DNA of 39,951 nt from positions 1 through 39,951 of the forward strand of contig DWYX01000002.1 in the NCBI GenBank assembly GCA_019118465.1. Reading direction: 5' to 3'. Below, one piece after another: positions 24,821 to 34,893 of this stretch; position 1 is the first letter of the stretch; every line of letters begins with the position of its first letter. The stretch comes from Candidatus Limosilactobacillus faecipullorum. Lineage in GTDB: Bacteria; Bacillota; Bacilli; Lactobacillales; Lactobacillaceae. The translations under genes and the position numbers were made by a program. A model generated the notes under the pieces. The model was not told where the DNA came from, did not search any database, and saw only the letters and a list, made by a program, of their open reading frames with translations.

Positions 24821-25603
24821 ATGGTAAGCGACTTTAGACAACACTTTCGGCCTGAAGAAAATCCCTTTATTGACCAGGTTGAGGATTGGCTAAAACGGGT
24901 GGTGAACGAATATCGGCCGGTTTTGACTGAATTTGCAAACCCTCGTCAGGTTTACATTGCTCAGACATTAGTTAATCGTTATGATGATGTAAAACTTGCT
25001 CATTGGGGCGGTTATCCTCAAGCTGAGATGCAACGGTTACTATTTTATCCGACCTATTTTTGTCCCCAAGTTGAGGATTTTAAGCTCCAATTATTGGAGG
25101 TTGATTATCCAACCAAGTTTTTGGAGTTGCACCACCGTCAGGTAATGGGAACTTTAATCGGTGAAGGCCTTGGACGCACGTCTTTTGGTGATATTTTGAA
25201 AGCCGGTCTTCGGGTGCAAGTAATTGTGAAAGAAGAAATGGTTCCCTTTATTCGCCAAGAGATCACTCATGTCGGGAAAGTAAAGGTTAAATTTTTACCA
25301 ATTAATTTTGATGAGGTTGTCACTCCAGAAGTGGATTGGGAACCGATTCAAACGACAATTAGTTCGCTTCGTTTGGATGTGGTTGTAGCCGCAGGGTTCA
25401 ATTATTCACGAAATCGAGCTAAGCAAACGATCGAACGGGGGCTGGTTCGGGTTAACTGGGAAACGGTTGACCGTCCTGACTATGAGCTGGGTGAGTTTGA
25501 TTTGATGTCAGTCCGGCATGCCGGAAGGATTCGGCTCCGCCAGATTGGTAATCGAAACAAAAAAGATAAATTACGTGTTATAATTGATGTTATAAAAGCA
25601 TGA
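24821..25603 (+). CDS. ylmH: YlmH, S4-domain RNA-binding protein
   Basis: The 260-residue protein has an N-terminal alpha-beta region with 'HWGGYPQAEMQRLLFYPTYF' and 'HRQVMGTLIGEGLGRTSFGDI', both typical of YlmH, and a C-terminal S4 domain (about 183-250, 'RLDVVVAAGFNYSRNRAKQTIERGLVRVNWE'). YlmH binds stalled 50S subunits carrying peptidyl-tRNA in B. subtilis and aids ribosome quality control, so its place in a division cluster is by conserved order rather than function. divIVA follows after 16 bases. Confidence 0.93.
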   Translation: MVSDFRQHFRPEENPFIDQVEDWLKRVVNEYRPVLTEFANPRQVYIAQTLVNRYDDVKLAHWGGYPQAEMQRLLFYPTYFCPQVEDFKLQLLEVDYPTKFLELHHRQVMGTLIGEGLGRTSFGDILKAGLRVQVIVKEEMVPFIRQEITHVGKVKVKFLPINFDEVVTPEVDWEPIQTTISSLRLDVVVAAGFNYSRNRAKQTIERGLVRVNWETVDRPDYELGEFDLMSVRHAGRIRLRQIGNRNKKDKLRVIIDVIKA

Positions 25604-25619
25604 TTTGGAGGAATGAATA

Positions 25620-26342
25620 ATGACGTTGACGGCTGATGAAATTGCAAACAAGCAATTTGACTCAAAAATGCGGGGATTTAATCCCAACGAAGTTAAAGAT
25701 TATTTACGTCAAGTTGCTTCAACAGTTGCAGATTTGACAGAACAAAACCGGACCTTAAGAGAACAAGTAGAGGCAAATGAAGAAAAGTTAAAGTACTTTA
25801 CCGACTTAAAGGATTCACTTAACAAATCAATTTTGGTTGCCCAAGAAGCCGCCGATAAGGTTAAGGGCAATGCTAAACGGGAAGCTGAAATTGTGGTTCG
25901 AGAAGCGCAAAAGCAAGCGACTGATATTGTTTCAGAAGCTAATGACAAGTCAAACGCCGTTATTGAAAATGCAGCTAGCCAAACCCGGCGGTTAACGACT
26001 GAAACTAACGATTTGAAGAAGCAAACTCGGATTTTCCGTCAACGGCTACAAGTAATGCTTGAATCCCAACTCGAAGTGGTTAAGAGTAAGGATTGGGATG
26101 ATTTGTTAGCTAACGATGATTTGAGCCAATATGATGAAATTGAAAAGATCTTGGGCTCAAGGGTTGACAAGGTTTCAAATGAGAGTGTAGAATCAACGGC
26201 AACAAATCAACAAAATGAAGCTGAAAGTTTAGATGCTTTAGATGATGATGCGGCAAGTGACCAACCGGTTGAAGAAATTGCTCAACCAGAAAGTCAAACG
26301 GTCGTAATTTTCCCTGAAGCGAAAGAAAAGTCAGCCGAATAA
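25620..26342 (+). CDS. divIVA: DivIVA, polar and septal scaffold protein
   Basis: DivIVA recognises curved membrane at poles and septa. The 240-residue protein opens with the conserved 'LTADEIANKQFDSKMRGFNPNEVKDYLRQV' membrane-binding domain (residues 3-35), followed by long coiled coils (about 36-70 and 80-175) and a charged acidic tail. GGAGG lies before the ATG. It ends the second dcw block. No hairpin follows directly; the ileS T-box begins 23 bases after the stop and its terminator may also stop readthrough from divIVA. Confidence 0.95.
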   Translation: MTLTADEIANKQFDSKMRGFNPNEVKDYLRQVASTVADLTEQNRTLREQVEANEEKLKYFTDLKDSLNKSILVAQEAADKVKGNAKREAEIVVREAQKQATDIVSEANDKSNAVIENAASQTRRLTTETNDLKKQTRIFRQRLQVMLESQLEVVKSKDWDDLLANDDLSQYDEIEKILGSRVDKVSNESVESTATNQQNEAESLDALDDDAASDQPVEEIAQPESQTVVIFPEAKEKSAE

Positions 26343-26364
26343 GTTGGTAAATTCGCAAAGCAAA

Positions 26365-26579
26365 GATGAGGACGGGCAAGCGACGATAATTTTTAGCGAG
26401 GCGACAGATGGTGAAAGGTTGCTAATTTAGTTCGTTTGTAAATCACCTCGAGTGGATCCTTAAATTTTTAGGGGATCCCGGTTCATGACCGTTATTCAAT
26501 GACCAAGTTAGGAATTTTTTCCGAAAACAAGGGTGGTACCACGAAAACACTTCGTCCCTTCTGGGGCGGGGTGTTTTTT
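26365..26579 (+). promoter_or_regulatory. T-box riboswitch (tRNA-Ile) controlling ileS
   Basis: The T-box sequence AGGGTGGTACCACG lies at 26530-26543; its TGGT would pair with the ACCA end of uncharged tRNA-Ile, which has discriminator A. Stem I: GAGG/CCTC base, CAAGCGA/TCGTTTG middle stem, TTA/TAA with a GAG bulge and GCGAC/GTTGC apical stem. The specifier-loop codon is ATC at 26442-26444 followed by A, matching isoleucine. The terminator is AAAACAC.../...GTGTTTT (26544-26577) with a CGTCCC/GGGGCG core. No clear promoter is seen between divIVA and stem I. Confidence 0.93.
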
Positions 26580-26617
26580 CATTTTAGCTTTGCAAAACAT
26601 ATTAAGGAGGAAGAGTC

Positions 26618-29413
26618 ATGCGCGTTAAGGACACCTTAAACTTAGGTAAAACTAAGTTCCCAATGCGGGGCCATTTGCCAGAGACTGAAGGCAAGCGGGA
26701 ACAACTTTGGGAAGAAAACAAAGTTTATCAATTGCGGCAAAAATTAAACGAGGGGAAGCCAACTTTTGTGCTTCACGATGGCCCTCCATACGCTAACGGG
26801 AACATTCACGTTGGTCACGCCATGAATAAGATTTCCAAGGACTTTATTGTCCGCTATAAGTCCATGACTGGTTACCGGGCACCATACGTTCCAGGATGGG
26901 ATACTCACGGGTTACCAATTGAACATCAATTAACCAAAGCCGGTTATGATCGAAAGAAAATGTCTACGGCAGAATTCCGGAATCTTTGTCGTGATTTTGC
27001 CTTAGAACAAGTTAAAAAGCAAATGGCTGGCTTCAAGCGTCTCGGGGTTAGTGGTGATTGGGAACACCCTTACTTAACTTTGCACAAGGAATTCGAAGCT
27101 GCCCAAATTAAAGTTTTCGGAGCTTTTGCCAAGAAGGGGCTCTTATACCAAGCTAAGAAGCCAGTTTACTGGTCATGGTCTTCAGAGTCAGCTTTAGCCG
27201 AAGCCGAAGTTGAATACCATGATGTTGTTGCAAAGACAGCCTTCTTTGTGGAACAAGTTAAGGAAGGTAAGGGGCTACTTGATAACAACACATACATGGT
27301 CGTTTGGACGACGACCCCATGGACGATTCCTGCTTCTGAAGCCGTTGCGGTTAATGCTGATTACGAATATGTTGTGGTTAAGCCTGCCAATGATGACCGG
27401 AAGTTTGTGGTTGCTGGTAGTTTGTTAGCCGAGTTAACTGAAAAGCTTGGCTGGGAAGATGTTGAAACGGTTAAGGTCTTAAAGGGGAAAGATTTGGAAG
27501 GGATGGTTACTAACCACCCTTACCTTGATCGGGACCTCTTAGTTGGTCTTGGTGATTACGTTACTGATGATACCGGGACGGGATTAGTCCACACGGCTCC
27601 TGGTTATGGGGATGATGACTACCGGTTCGGGTTGAAGTACAACTTGCCAATCTTCGCCCCAATGGATGATCAAGGTCACTTAACGGCTGAAAACGGGGAT
27701 GGCTTTGGCGGCGTCTTCTACCAGGATGCGGATGATATTTCCTTAGACAAGTTAAAGGCTAACAACGCCCTCCTCCTCCAAGAACCATTGAAGCACTCCT
27801 ACCCATTTGACTGGCGAACGAAGCAACCAATTGTTTTCCGGGCAACTGACCAATGGTTTGTTTCCATCGATAAGATGCGGGATGAAATCCTAAATGCGGT
27901 TGACGAAGTTAAGTACAAGCCAGAATGGGGTAAAGTTCGGCTTTACAATATGCTTCGTGACCGGGGTGATTGGGTTATCTCCCGGCAACGGGTTTGGGGT
28001 GTTCCCCTTCCAATCTTCTATGCTGAAGATGGGACGCCAATTATGACCGAAGAAACGATTAACCACGTTTCTGACCTCTTCCGGGAATACGGCTCCAACG
28101 TCTGGTTTGAGCGGGATGCTAAGGATCTCTTGCCAGAAGGCTTTACTAGTGAACATTCACCAAATGGTAAGTTTACCAAGGAAACAGACATCATGGATGT
28201 TTGGTTTGACTCTGGTTCTTCTCACCAAGGAGTCTTGGCAGAACGGGATTACTTAACTTACCCTGCTGACATGTACCTTGAAGGTTCTGACCAATACCGG
28301 GGTTGGTTCAACTCAAGTTTGATCACTAGTGTTGTCGTTTCTGGGCATGCTCCTTACAAGCAAATCCTTTCTCAAGGGTTTACCTTGGATAAGAAGGGAA
28401 ACAAGATGTCTAAGTCCCTTGGAAACGTGATCGATCCAGCTAAGGTTGTTAAGGACATGGGGGCTGAAATTATTCGGCTTTGGGTCATGTCTGCCGATAC
28501 TTCCGCTGATGTGCGGGTTTCAATGGGGACCTTCCAACAAATTTCTGAAGCTTACCGGAAGTTGCGGAATACTTTCCGCTTCTTGTTAGCTAACACGGCT
28601 GATTTTGATGCGGCTGAAGAAACGGTTGCTTTTGAAAAGCGGACGGAAGTTGACCAATACATGACGGTTAACTTCAACCACTTCTTAGCGGGGATGCGCA
28701 AGGACTTTGATAACTTTGACTTCTTAAGTGCTTACAAGCGGTTAATCAACTTTGTTAACAATGACTTGTCAGCCTTCTACATGAATGTTGCCAAGGATGT
28801 TCTTTACATTGAACCAGCTAAGTCCTTAACACGGAAGTCCATGCAAACGGTCTTCTATGAAATCTTAACGACCTTGGTTAAGTTGTTAACCCCAATTTTG
28901 CCACACACGGCCGAAGAAGTTTGGGAATACATGGACGAACCAGAAGACTTTGTCCAATTAACGGATATTCCGGATGCCCGAAGCTTTGATGGCGAAGAAA
29001 GCTTACTTGCTCGTTGGGAAGGTTTCATGGAATTACGGTCCCACGTTTTGAAGGCTTTGGAAGAAGCTCGGAACGTTAAGTTAATTGGGAAGTCATTAGA
29101 AGCAAAGGCCACCCTCTACTTGACGCCAAGTCAACTCGAATTAGTTAAGAGCTTTAAGACTGATGTAGCCTTACTATTAGGAGTTTCTGATTTAACTTTA
29201 GCTGCCGTTGATGATGCACCGGCTGAACTTGAACACTTTAGTGACAATTCAGCGGTTGCAGTCGAAAAGGCTACTGGTGAAGTTTGTGCTCGGTGTCGGA
29301 TGACCAAGGAAGATGTTGGTAGCGACTCTGCTTACCCACAACTTTGTACGCGGTGTGCTCACATTGTACGGGAAAACTTCCCAGAAACAGTTGAAACTGG
29401 CTTGGAAGATTAA
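26618..29413 (+). CDS. ileS: Isoleucyl-tRNA synthetase
   Basis: The class I synthetase charges tRNA-Ile and edits valine. The 931-residue length is typical of the bacterial type. H64-V-G-H67 is the HIGH motif, K596-M-S-K-S600 the KMSKS loop, and the CP1 editing domain lies between with '[10 protein letters not shown]' and '[16 protein letters not shown]'. A C-terminal zinc-binding module 'CARC...CTRC' closes the protein. AGGAGG precedes the ATG. Expression is set by the upstream T-box, and a terminator follows. Codon use is strongly biased, consistent with high expression. Confidence 0.98.
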   Translation: MRVKDTLNLGKTKFPMRGHLPETEGKREQLWEENKVYQLRQKLNEGKPTFVLHDGPPYANGNIHVGHAMNKISKDFIVRYKSMTGYRAPYVPGWDTHGLPIEHQLTKAGYDRKKMSTAEFRNLCRDFALEQVKKQMAGFKRLGVSGDWEHPYLTLHKEFEAAQIKVFGAFAKKGLLYQAKKPVYWSWSSESALAEAEVEYHDVVAKTAFFVEQVKEGKGLLDNNTYMVVWTTTPWTIPASEAVAVNADYEYVVVKPANDDRKFVVAGSLLAELTEKLGWEDVETVKVLKGKDLEGMVTNHPYLDRDLLVGLGDYVTDDTGTGLVHTAPGYGDDDYRFGLKYNLPIFAPMDDQGHLTAENGDGFGGVFYQDADDISLDKLKANNALLLQEPLKHSYPFDWRTKQPIVFRATDQWFVSIDKMRDEILNAVDEVKYKPEWGKVRLYNMLRDRGDWVISRQRVWGVPLPIFYAEDGTPIMTEETINHVSDLFREYGSNVWFERDAKDLLPEGFTSEHSPNGKFTKETDIMDVWFDSGSSHQGVLAERDYLTYPADMYLEGSDQYRGWFNSSLITSVVVSGHAPYKQILSQGFTLDKKGNKMSKSLGNVIDPAKVVKDMGAEIIRLWVMSADTSADVRVSMGTFQQISEAYRKLRNTFRFLLANTADFDAAEETVAFEKRTEVDQYMTVNFNHFLAGMRKDFDNFDFLSAYKRLINFVNNDLSAFYMNVAKDVLYIEPAKSLTRKSMQTVFYEILTTLVKLLTPILPHTAEEVWEYMDEPEDFVQLTDIPDARSFDGEESLLARWEGFMELRSHVLKALEEARNVKLIGKSLEAKATLYLTPSQLELVKSFKTDVALLLGVSDLTLAAVDDAPAELEHFSDNSAVAVEKATGEVCARCRMTKEDVGSDSAYPQLCTRCAHIVRENFPETVETGLED

Positions 29414-29448
29414 TCTTTCCAGCGGAAAATATTTAAATGTTGTAAAAT

Positions 29449-29481
29449 AAAAAGGCTGAGTAGTTTATCTCGGCCTTTTTG
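29449..29481 (+). terminator. Intrinsic terminator after ileS
   Basis: AAAAAGGCTGAG (29449-29460) pairs with CTCGGCCTTTTT (29469-29480) with one G-U pair; the T run is part of the stem's 3' arm. Confidence 0.88.
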
Positions 29482-29544
29482 TATTTTCTAAAAATAATTA
29501 AAAGCCGATAGTAAACAGCCATATTGGTAAACGGAGGAATTAAA

Positions 29545-29763
29545 ATGGAAGGAACAGTCAAATCATTCGACCGGGCCAAGGGCTGGGGATTTATCGAAGT
29601 TCCTGGGGAAGCGGATGTTTTTGTGCATATGCAAGCGATTGAACCAGCTAGCCGGCCATTAATGCAACCTGGACGGAAAGTGAATTTAGTTTTGGTGATG
29701 GGCCGGCGAGGTTGGCAAGCAGCGCATGTGAAGGTAAAGGCGGTAAAGATTCATGAATTTTGA
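29545..29763 (+). CDS. Cold-shock-domain nucleic acid-binding protein
   Basis: The 72-residue protein has both RNA-binding motifs: RNP1 'KGWGFI' at 12-17 and RNP2 'DVFVHM' at 24-29. Compared with housekeeping CspA (KGFGFI, DVFVHF) both are slightly changed, and the second half is more basic and divergent, so it is probably not the main cold-shock protein. ATG 29545 has GGAGG seven bases upstream. Its last 11 bases overlap the start of nudF, an unusual partner for a csp gene, and the two are likely co-expressed. No long 5' leader of the CspA type is present. Confidence 0.85.
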   Translation: MEGTVKSFDRAKGWGFIEVPGEADVFVHMQAIEPASRPLMQPGRKVNLVLVMGRRGWQAAHVKVKAVKIHEF

Positions 29764-30298
29764 GGAGAAAGTTTTACGGTCAGAAAAAATCTTTGAAGGT
29801 TATCTGATTCAAGTTGAAAAACAAACTGTCAAAACGCCAATGGGCAACGAAGCAAGCCGCGAAATTGTTCACCATGCTCCGGCAGTGGCAATTTTGATGG
29901 TCAATGATGATAACCAAATTGCTCTCATGAAACAATGGCGGGCGGCAATTCAAAAGGTGACCTACGAAATTCCTGCTGGCAAGGTTGACCAACGAGATCA
30001 AGGAAACGTTGAGCGCGCCGCTATCCGGGAAATGAATGAAGAAACTCGCCTAAAAGCTGGGCATTTAGAAAAAATTGACGGGGCCTACACTTCAATTGGC
30101 TTTTGTGATGAATACATTACCACCTTCTTGGCAACAGAATTGAGCCCGGTTGAAGAAGCACTACCCCAAGACGCTGATGAAGAATTGGCGATGTTCTGGG
30201 TTGATCAAGCCAAAGCTCTTTCAATGATTAAGGATGGTCAAATTGAAGATCAAAAGACCATTTCGGCAATCTATTACTGGGCGGCAACAACAAAGTAG
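29753..30298 (+). CDS. nudF: ADP-ribose pyrophosphatase (Nudix hydrolase)
   Basis: NudF splits ADP-ribose to AMP and ribose 5-phosphate. The 181-residue protein has the NudF-type N-terminal strands and 'GNEASREIVHHAPAVAI'. The Nudix box 'GKVDQRD...AAIREMNEETRLKAG' keeps the metal-binding RE..EE core but has a two-residue insertion after the first glycine and R in place of the last G, a variant I recall as usual in lactobacillus NudF. The ATG lies inside the end of the cold-shock gene. A small membrane protein gene follows after 18 bases. Confidence 0.9.
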   Translation: MNFEEKVLRSEKIFEGYLIQVEKQTVKTPMGNEASREIVHHAPAVAILMVNDDNQIALMKQWRAAIQKVTYEIPAGKVDQRDQGNVERAAIREMNEETRLKAGHLEKIDGAYTSIGFCDEYITTFLATELSPVEEALPQDADEELAMFWVDQAKALSMIKDGQIEDQKTISAIYYWAATTK

Positions 30299-30316
30299 CA
30301 ATCTAAAAGAGGAAAG

Positions 30317-30550
30317 ATGGATAAAGAACCGTTAACCAGAAGTGAGTATCGGCGTCAGCAGGCGCACAAGCAAACTGAGAATCCGCAAACTGAATCATCA
30401 GAGTTAACCAGAGAAGAAAGCTTACGGCTAACGAAAGCGCAATTAGAAGCGGAGCGAACGGCGCAATTAAAACATCGCTTAAACCTAATGATTATTGGTT
30501 TGGTGGTTGCGATCGTCATTGTTTATTTATTTTTATTCTTTGTAGGATAA
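30317..30550 (+). CDS. Small tail-anchored protein of unknown function
   Basis: The 77-residue protein has a very hydrophilic N-terminal part 'KEPLTRSEYRRQQAHKQ' rich in Glu, Gln and Arg, likely helical, and a single C-terminal membrane helix (about 56-76) ending 'FLFFVG'. This predicts a cytoplasmic protein anchored by its tail. I do not recognise the family with confidence; its layout (charged cytoplasmic tail with Thr/Ser plus a single helix) is loosely like MacP, the penicillin-binding-protein cofactor of streptococci, but no motif proves it. AGAGGAAAG precedes the ATG. It lies between nudF and mtnN in the same operon. Confidence 0.75.
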   Translation: MDKEPLTRSEYRRQQAHKQTENPQTESSELTREESLRLTKAQLEAERTAQLKHRLNLMIIGLVVAIVIVYLFLFFVG

Positions 30551-30564
30551 AGAGGAGTGAGAAA

Positions 30565-31275
30565 ATGAAGTTTGGAATTATCTGTGCAATGCCAGAAGAA
30601 ATTAAAGAACTGACCGCGCAATTAACAGATAGTAAAGTAACGACTTTGGGTGATAAGCAATACCATGAAGGAAAGTTAAGTGATCAAGCAGTCGTCTTGG
30701 TTGAATCGGGAATTGGCAAAGTCGAAGCGGCTTTGACGGCCGAACACTTAATTGTCGACTTTGGTGCTGATGTGGTGATTAACTCTGGCTCTGCTGGTGG
30801 AATTGGGGAAGGTTTACATGTTGGCGATGTTGTAATTTCAACGGAAACTGCCTATCATGACGTTGATGTGACGGCCTTTGATTACGCATATGGTCAATTA
30901 CCAGCTGGCCAACCCGCAAGATACAAGGCTTCAGAAAAATGGGTTAAAGCAATTGAACAAGCAGGTGAACAAACGGGTTTAACTATCAAGCGGGGGCTTA
31001 TTGTGACTGGGGACCAATTTATTGCGAGTCAAGCCCAGATCGATCAAATTAAAAAGCACTTTCCAGATGCTTTGTCTTCTGAAATGGAAGGGGCAGCGGT
31101 TGCTCAAGTTGCTACGGACCATGAAGTTCCATACGTAGTTGTGCGGGCAATGTCAGATACTGGGGATGAAGAAGCGAATGTTTCTTTTGACGACTTTATC
31201 ATCGAAGCTGGAAAACGCTCAGCGACAATGCTTTTGAAGTTATTTGCGGACTTAAAGGAAGGAAAGATTGCTTAA
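30565..31275 (+). CDS. mtnN: MTA/SAH nucleosidase
   Basis: The enzyme cleaves 5'-methylthioadenosine and S-adenosylhomocysteine, recycling methylation by-products and giving the LuxS substrate. The 236-residue protein starts 'MKFGIICAMPEEIKEL' and has 'INSGSAGGIGEGLHVGDVVIS', 'GDQFIAS' and 'SSEMEGAAVAQVA', with the active-site Glu in 'EMEG' and Asp in 'RAMSDTGDEE'. AGAGGAG precedes the ATG. The stop overlaps the iscS start by one base (TAATG), tying SAM salvage to the thiolation genes. Confidence 0.96.
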   Translation: MKFGIICAMPEEIKELTAQLTDSKVTTLGDKQYHEGKLSDQAVVLVESGIGKVEAALTAEHLIVDFGADVVINSGSAGGIGEGLHVGDVVISTETAYHDVDVTAFDYAYGQLPAGQPARYKASEKWVKAIEQAGEQTGLTIKRGLIVTGDQFIASQAQIDQIKKHFPDALSSEMEGAAVAQVATDHEVPYVVVRAMSDTGDEEANVSFDDFIIEAGKRSATMLLKLFADLKEGKIA

Positions 31276-32429
31276 TGTCTGAAATCTACCTTGATAACGC
31301 TGCTACGACCCCAATGACGCAGCCGGTGATTGATACTCTGGTTGATAACCTCCACCAAAGTTGGGGAAATGCTTCCACGGGGTATGGTTACGGAAGAGAA
31401 GCTAAACGGGTCTTAGAAGCTGCCCGTCATGTTATTGCCCAAAGTATCCATGCTGAAGATGATGAGATTGTCTTTACCAGTGGGGGAACGGAAAGTGATA
31501 ACACGGCAATTATTCAAACGGCTTTAAGTCGTCAAGATCTTGGTAAACACATTATTACCACGGCGATTGAGCACGAAGCCGTCCTTAAGCCAATGAAGTA
31601 CCTTGAGACCTTGGGCTTTAAGGTGACCTACCTCCCAGTTGATGAAACCGGTCAGATTTCACTCGCAGATTTTGATGCCGCTTTAGATGATGAAACGATC
31701 TTGGTTTCAATCATGATGGGAAATAACGAAGTTGGTAGTCACTTACCAATTGCGGAAATCGGCGAACGGCTAGTGGACCACCAAGCTTGGTTCCATACCG
31801 ATGCTGTTCAAGCCTATGGATTATTGGATATTGATGTTAACCGCGATCACATTGATTTACTCTCAACTTCAGCGCACAAATTGAACGGACCCAAAATGCT
31901 TGGTTTCTTATACCGGCGGCGGGGAATTAATTTTCCAAGTTACCTCAAGGGTGGTGATCAAGAAACCAAGCGGCGGGCCGGAACAGAAAATGTCCCTGCA
32001 ATTGCGGCCTTTGCCAAAGCGGTTGAAATCGATTCAGCCATGGAAAAGGCGGCGCGTCAAAAGCGTTACTTCGGTTTTAAAAAGCAAATTGTTGCTGGCT
32101 TAAAAGAAGCCGGGATTGACTTTGAAGTTAATGGTTCCATGGATCCTAATAACTTGAATCATGTTTTAAACCTCTGGATTAAGGGGATTTCTACCTATGT
32201 TTTACAAACTAACTTGGATTTAGCCGGGATTGCCGTTTCTGGTGGGTCAGCATGTACTGCCGGGAGCCTTGAGCCATCGCACGTTTTGGTTGCTATGTTT
32301 GGCGAAGCTTCCCCGCGGATCGAGGAATCCATCCGGGTTAGCTTTGGGGCTTTGAACACCAGTGATGAAATTGATCAATTTGTTACAACCCTAGTTAAAA
32401 TCATTAACCGCATTAAGGGGGCAAAATAA
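31275..32429 (+). CDS. iscS: Cysteine desulfurase (NifS/IscS type)
   Basis: This PLP enzyme takes sulfur from cysteine as a protein persulfide. The 384-residue protein has 'YLDNAATTPM' at the start, the PLP lysine K202 in 'STSAHKLNGPK' and the catalytic C327 in 'SGGSACTAGS'. No iscU, sufU or iscA lies nearby; mnmA is two genes downstream, so the likely acceptor is MnmA for tRNA 2-thiouridine, as for YrvO in B. subtilis. It is translationally coupled to mtnN and one base from the DUF1831 gene. Confidence 0.95.
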   Translation: MSEIYLDNAATTPMTQPVIDTLVDNLHQSWGNASTGYGYGREAKRVLEAARHVIAQSIHAEDDEIVFTSGGTESDNTAIIQTALSRQDLGKHIITTAIEHEAVLKPMKYLETLGFKVTYLPVDETGQISLADFDAALDDETILVSIMMGNNEVGSHLPIAEIGERLVDHQAWFHTDAVQAYGLLDIDVNRDHIDLLSTSAHKLNGPKMLGFLYRRRGINFPSYLKGGDQETKRRAGTENVPAIAAFAKAVEIDSAMEKAARQKRYFGFKKQIVAGLKEAGIDFEVNGSMDPNNLNHVLNLWIKGISTYVLQTNLDLAGIAVSGGSACTAGSLEPSHVLVAMFGEASPRIEESIRVSFGALNTSDEIDQFVTTLVKIINRIKGAK

Positions 32430-32430
32430 G

Positions 32431-32775
32431 ATGGAATTTTTACCAGCTGTCAAAGTGCAAGGGGATCAAGATACCTATGAAATCAGTCCCGAAATGAAGC
32501 CATATACCTTACTTGACCTTGGCTTTGAAAAAACCAAGCGGGGAAACTATAAGTACAGTGGTTCCTTAGACCGAAAGAATCCTTTTAAGCCCGCTGCTCG
32601 CTTGATCATTACGGTTGCCAGTGATTTAAGTGGTATGAAAATGGAAACGGTAAACGCAACGGGATTTAATAAGGTTAATATTTTTAAAAATGCTCGGAGT
32701 GAAGAATTTACCTTGCAATATCACTTCATTCTTGATGAAATGGTTGAACGAGGATTATTTGTGAAAAAGGATTAG
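32431..32775 (+). CDS. DUF1831-like protein
   Basis: The 114-residue soluble protein, with 'SPEMKPYTLLDLGFEKTKRGNYKYSGSLD' and 'ARSEEFTLQYHFILDEMVERG', matches the DUF1831 family of lactic acid bacteria as I recall it. No cysteine is visible in it, so it is not a persulfide carrier by itself. Only one base separates it from iscS, and mnmA follows the next terminator and promoter, so an accessory role in tRNA thiolation is a reasonable guess and no more. The start ATG follows AAGGGGGC at a usual distance. Confidence 0.82.
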   Translation: MEFLPAVKVQGDQDTYEISPEMKPYTLLDLGFEKTKRGNYKYSGSLDRKNPFKPAARLIITVASDLSGMKMETVNATGFNKVNIFKNARSEEFTLQYHFILDEMVERGLFVKKD

Positions 32776-32781
32776 TTTACG

Positions 32782-32808
32782 ACTAGGGGTCTTGACCTCT
32801 AGTTTTTT
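32782..32808 (+). terminator. Intrinsic terminator after the DUF1831 gene
   Basis: ACTAGGGGTC (32782-32791) pairs with GACCTCTAGT (32794-32803) with one G-U pair, followed by T6. It closes the operon that includes nudF to DUF1831. Confidence 0.85.
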
Positions 32809-32811
32809 AAC

Positions 32812-32840
32812 ATGACCGCTGATTAAAACTTTGGTACAAT
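32812..32840 (+). promoter_or_regulatory. mnmA promoter
   Basis: ATGACC (32812-32817), a 17-base spacer and TG-G-TACAAT (ending 32840), an extended -10. The leader carries a small CTGGA/TCCAG hairpin with an inner ATCG/CGAT stem (32850-32882). Confidence 0.6.
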
Positions 32841-32873
32841 GGTCATTACTGGACATGCGACCTTCAATCGTAA

Positions 32874-34046
<1,173 letters not shown>

Positions 34047-34061
34047 TTAATTTTGTTGGAG

Positions 34062-34100
34062 CTGGACAAAAGCTTTCAGTTTTTGCTGAGCTTTCGTCAG
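34062..34100 (+). other. Stem-loop in the mnmA-phosphatase gap
   Basis: CTG(G)AC-AAAGCT pairs with AGCTTT-GTCAG and a TCAG/CTGA stem closes a T-rich loop. No T run follows; the real terminator comes ten bases later, so this may be a 3'-end stabilising or processing hairpin. Confidence 0.35.
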
Positions 34101-34110
34101 TAAAATAATT

Positions 34111-34147
34111 AAAAAAGTGAAGATATTAATTAATTTCCACTTTTTTA
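34111..34147 (+). terminator. Intrinsic terminator after mnmA
   Basis: AAAAAAGTG (34111-34119) pairs with CACTTTTTT (34138-34146). It is AT-rich with an 18-base loop, so moderate in strength. Confidence 0.65.
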
Positions 34148-34224
34148 GCAAAATCTAACCAGATTCGCTAAATCTTTGCTATCATAGATTTAGAAATTGA
34201 TAAAGGGATTAATTGGTGAGTGCG

Positions 34225-34881
34225 ATGACGAAGATTTATTTTATTCGACATGGAAAAACTGAATGGAATCTTGCATCACGCTATCAAGGAGCCCACGGGG
34301 ATTCGCCATTACTACCGGAAAGTTTAAAGGAGATTAAACTTTTAGCTAAGTATTTGGCGCCGGTTAAGTTTGCTCATGCCTATGTTTCACCGCTTTTACG
34401 GGCCCAAACTACGGCAAAAGAGTTAATCAAAGCTTTACCCCAACCGGTTCCGTTGACAACGGATGAACGATTACGGGAATTTGATCTTGGTAAGATGGAA
34501 GGCATGCGCTTTGTCGATGTTACTAAGCGTTGGCCGGACATTCAAGAAAATTTCCATCATCATGCTGATCGATATGATGAGCAAATTATTGGTGGAGAAA
34601 GTTTTTCCGCGGTAATCGCACGGTTTAAGGATGCAATTGGTGAGTATGTAGCTAAGAATCCGGAGCAAAACATTTTAGTTGTCTCCCATGGGGCAGCTTT
34701 AAATGCCGGAATTAACGGTTTGCTTGGTTTACCACTTGCTCATCTAAAAGATAAGGGTGGGTTAAGCAATACTTCTACTACGATTTTATCAACCGTAGAT
34801 GGAAAAAGTTACCAGTTGTTGCAATGGAATGAGACTGGTTACTTACACAAGACAAAGGTCGACCCAACTGATACCATTTAG
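34225..34881 (+). CDS. Histidine phosphatase (phosphoglycerate mutase-like) family protein
   Basis: The protein has about 218 residues with the phosphohistidine motif R8-H9-G-K in 'KIYFIRHGKTEWN', 'SPLLRAQTTAKEL', the acid 'LREFDLGKMEG' and the second histidine in 'VVSHGAALNAGI'. Such proteins are often annotated phosphoglycerate mutase, but the substrate cannot be read from sequence. TTG 34213, GTG 34216 and ATG 34225 are in frame. GTG has AAAGGGA at seven bases; ATG has GGTGAG at four. I keep ATG, as it gives the common start 'MTKIYFIRHG'. The TPR gene follows after 12 bases. Confidence 0.85.
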   Translation: MTKIYFIRHGKTEWNLASRYQGAHGDSPLLPESLKEIKLLAKYLAPVKFAHAYVSPLLRAQTTAKELIKALPQPVPLTTDERLREFDLGKMEGMRFVDVTKRWPDIQENFHHHADRYDEQIIGGESFSAVIARFKDAIGEYVAKNPEQNILVVSHGAALNAGINGLLGLPLAHLKDKGGLSNTSTTILSTVDGKSYQLLQWNETGYLHKTKVDPTDTI

Positions 34882-34893
34882 AGAGGTGTAAAA

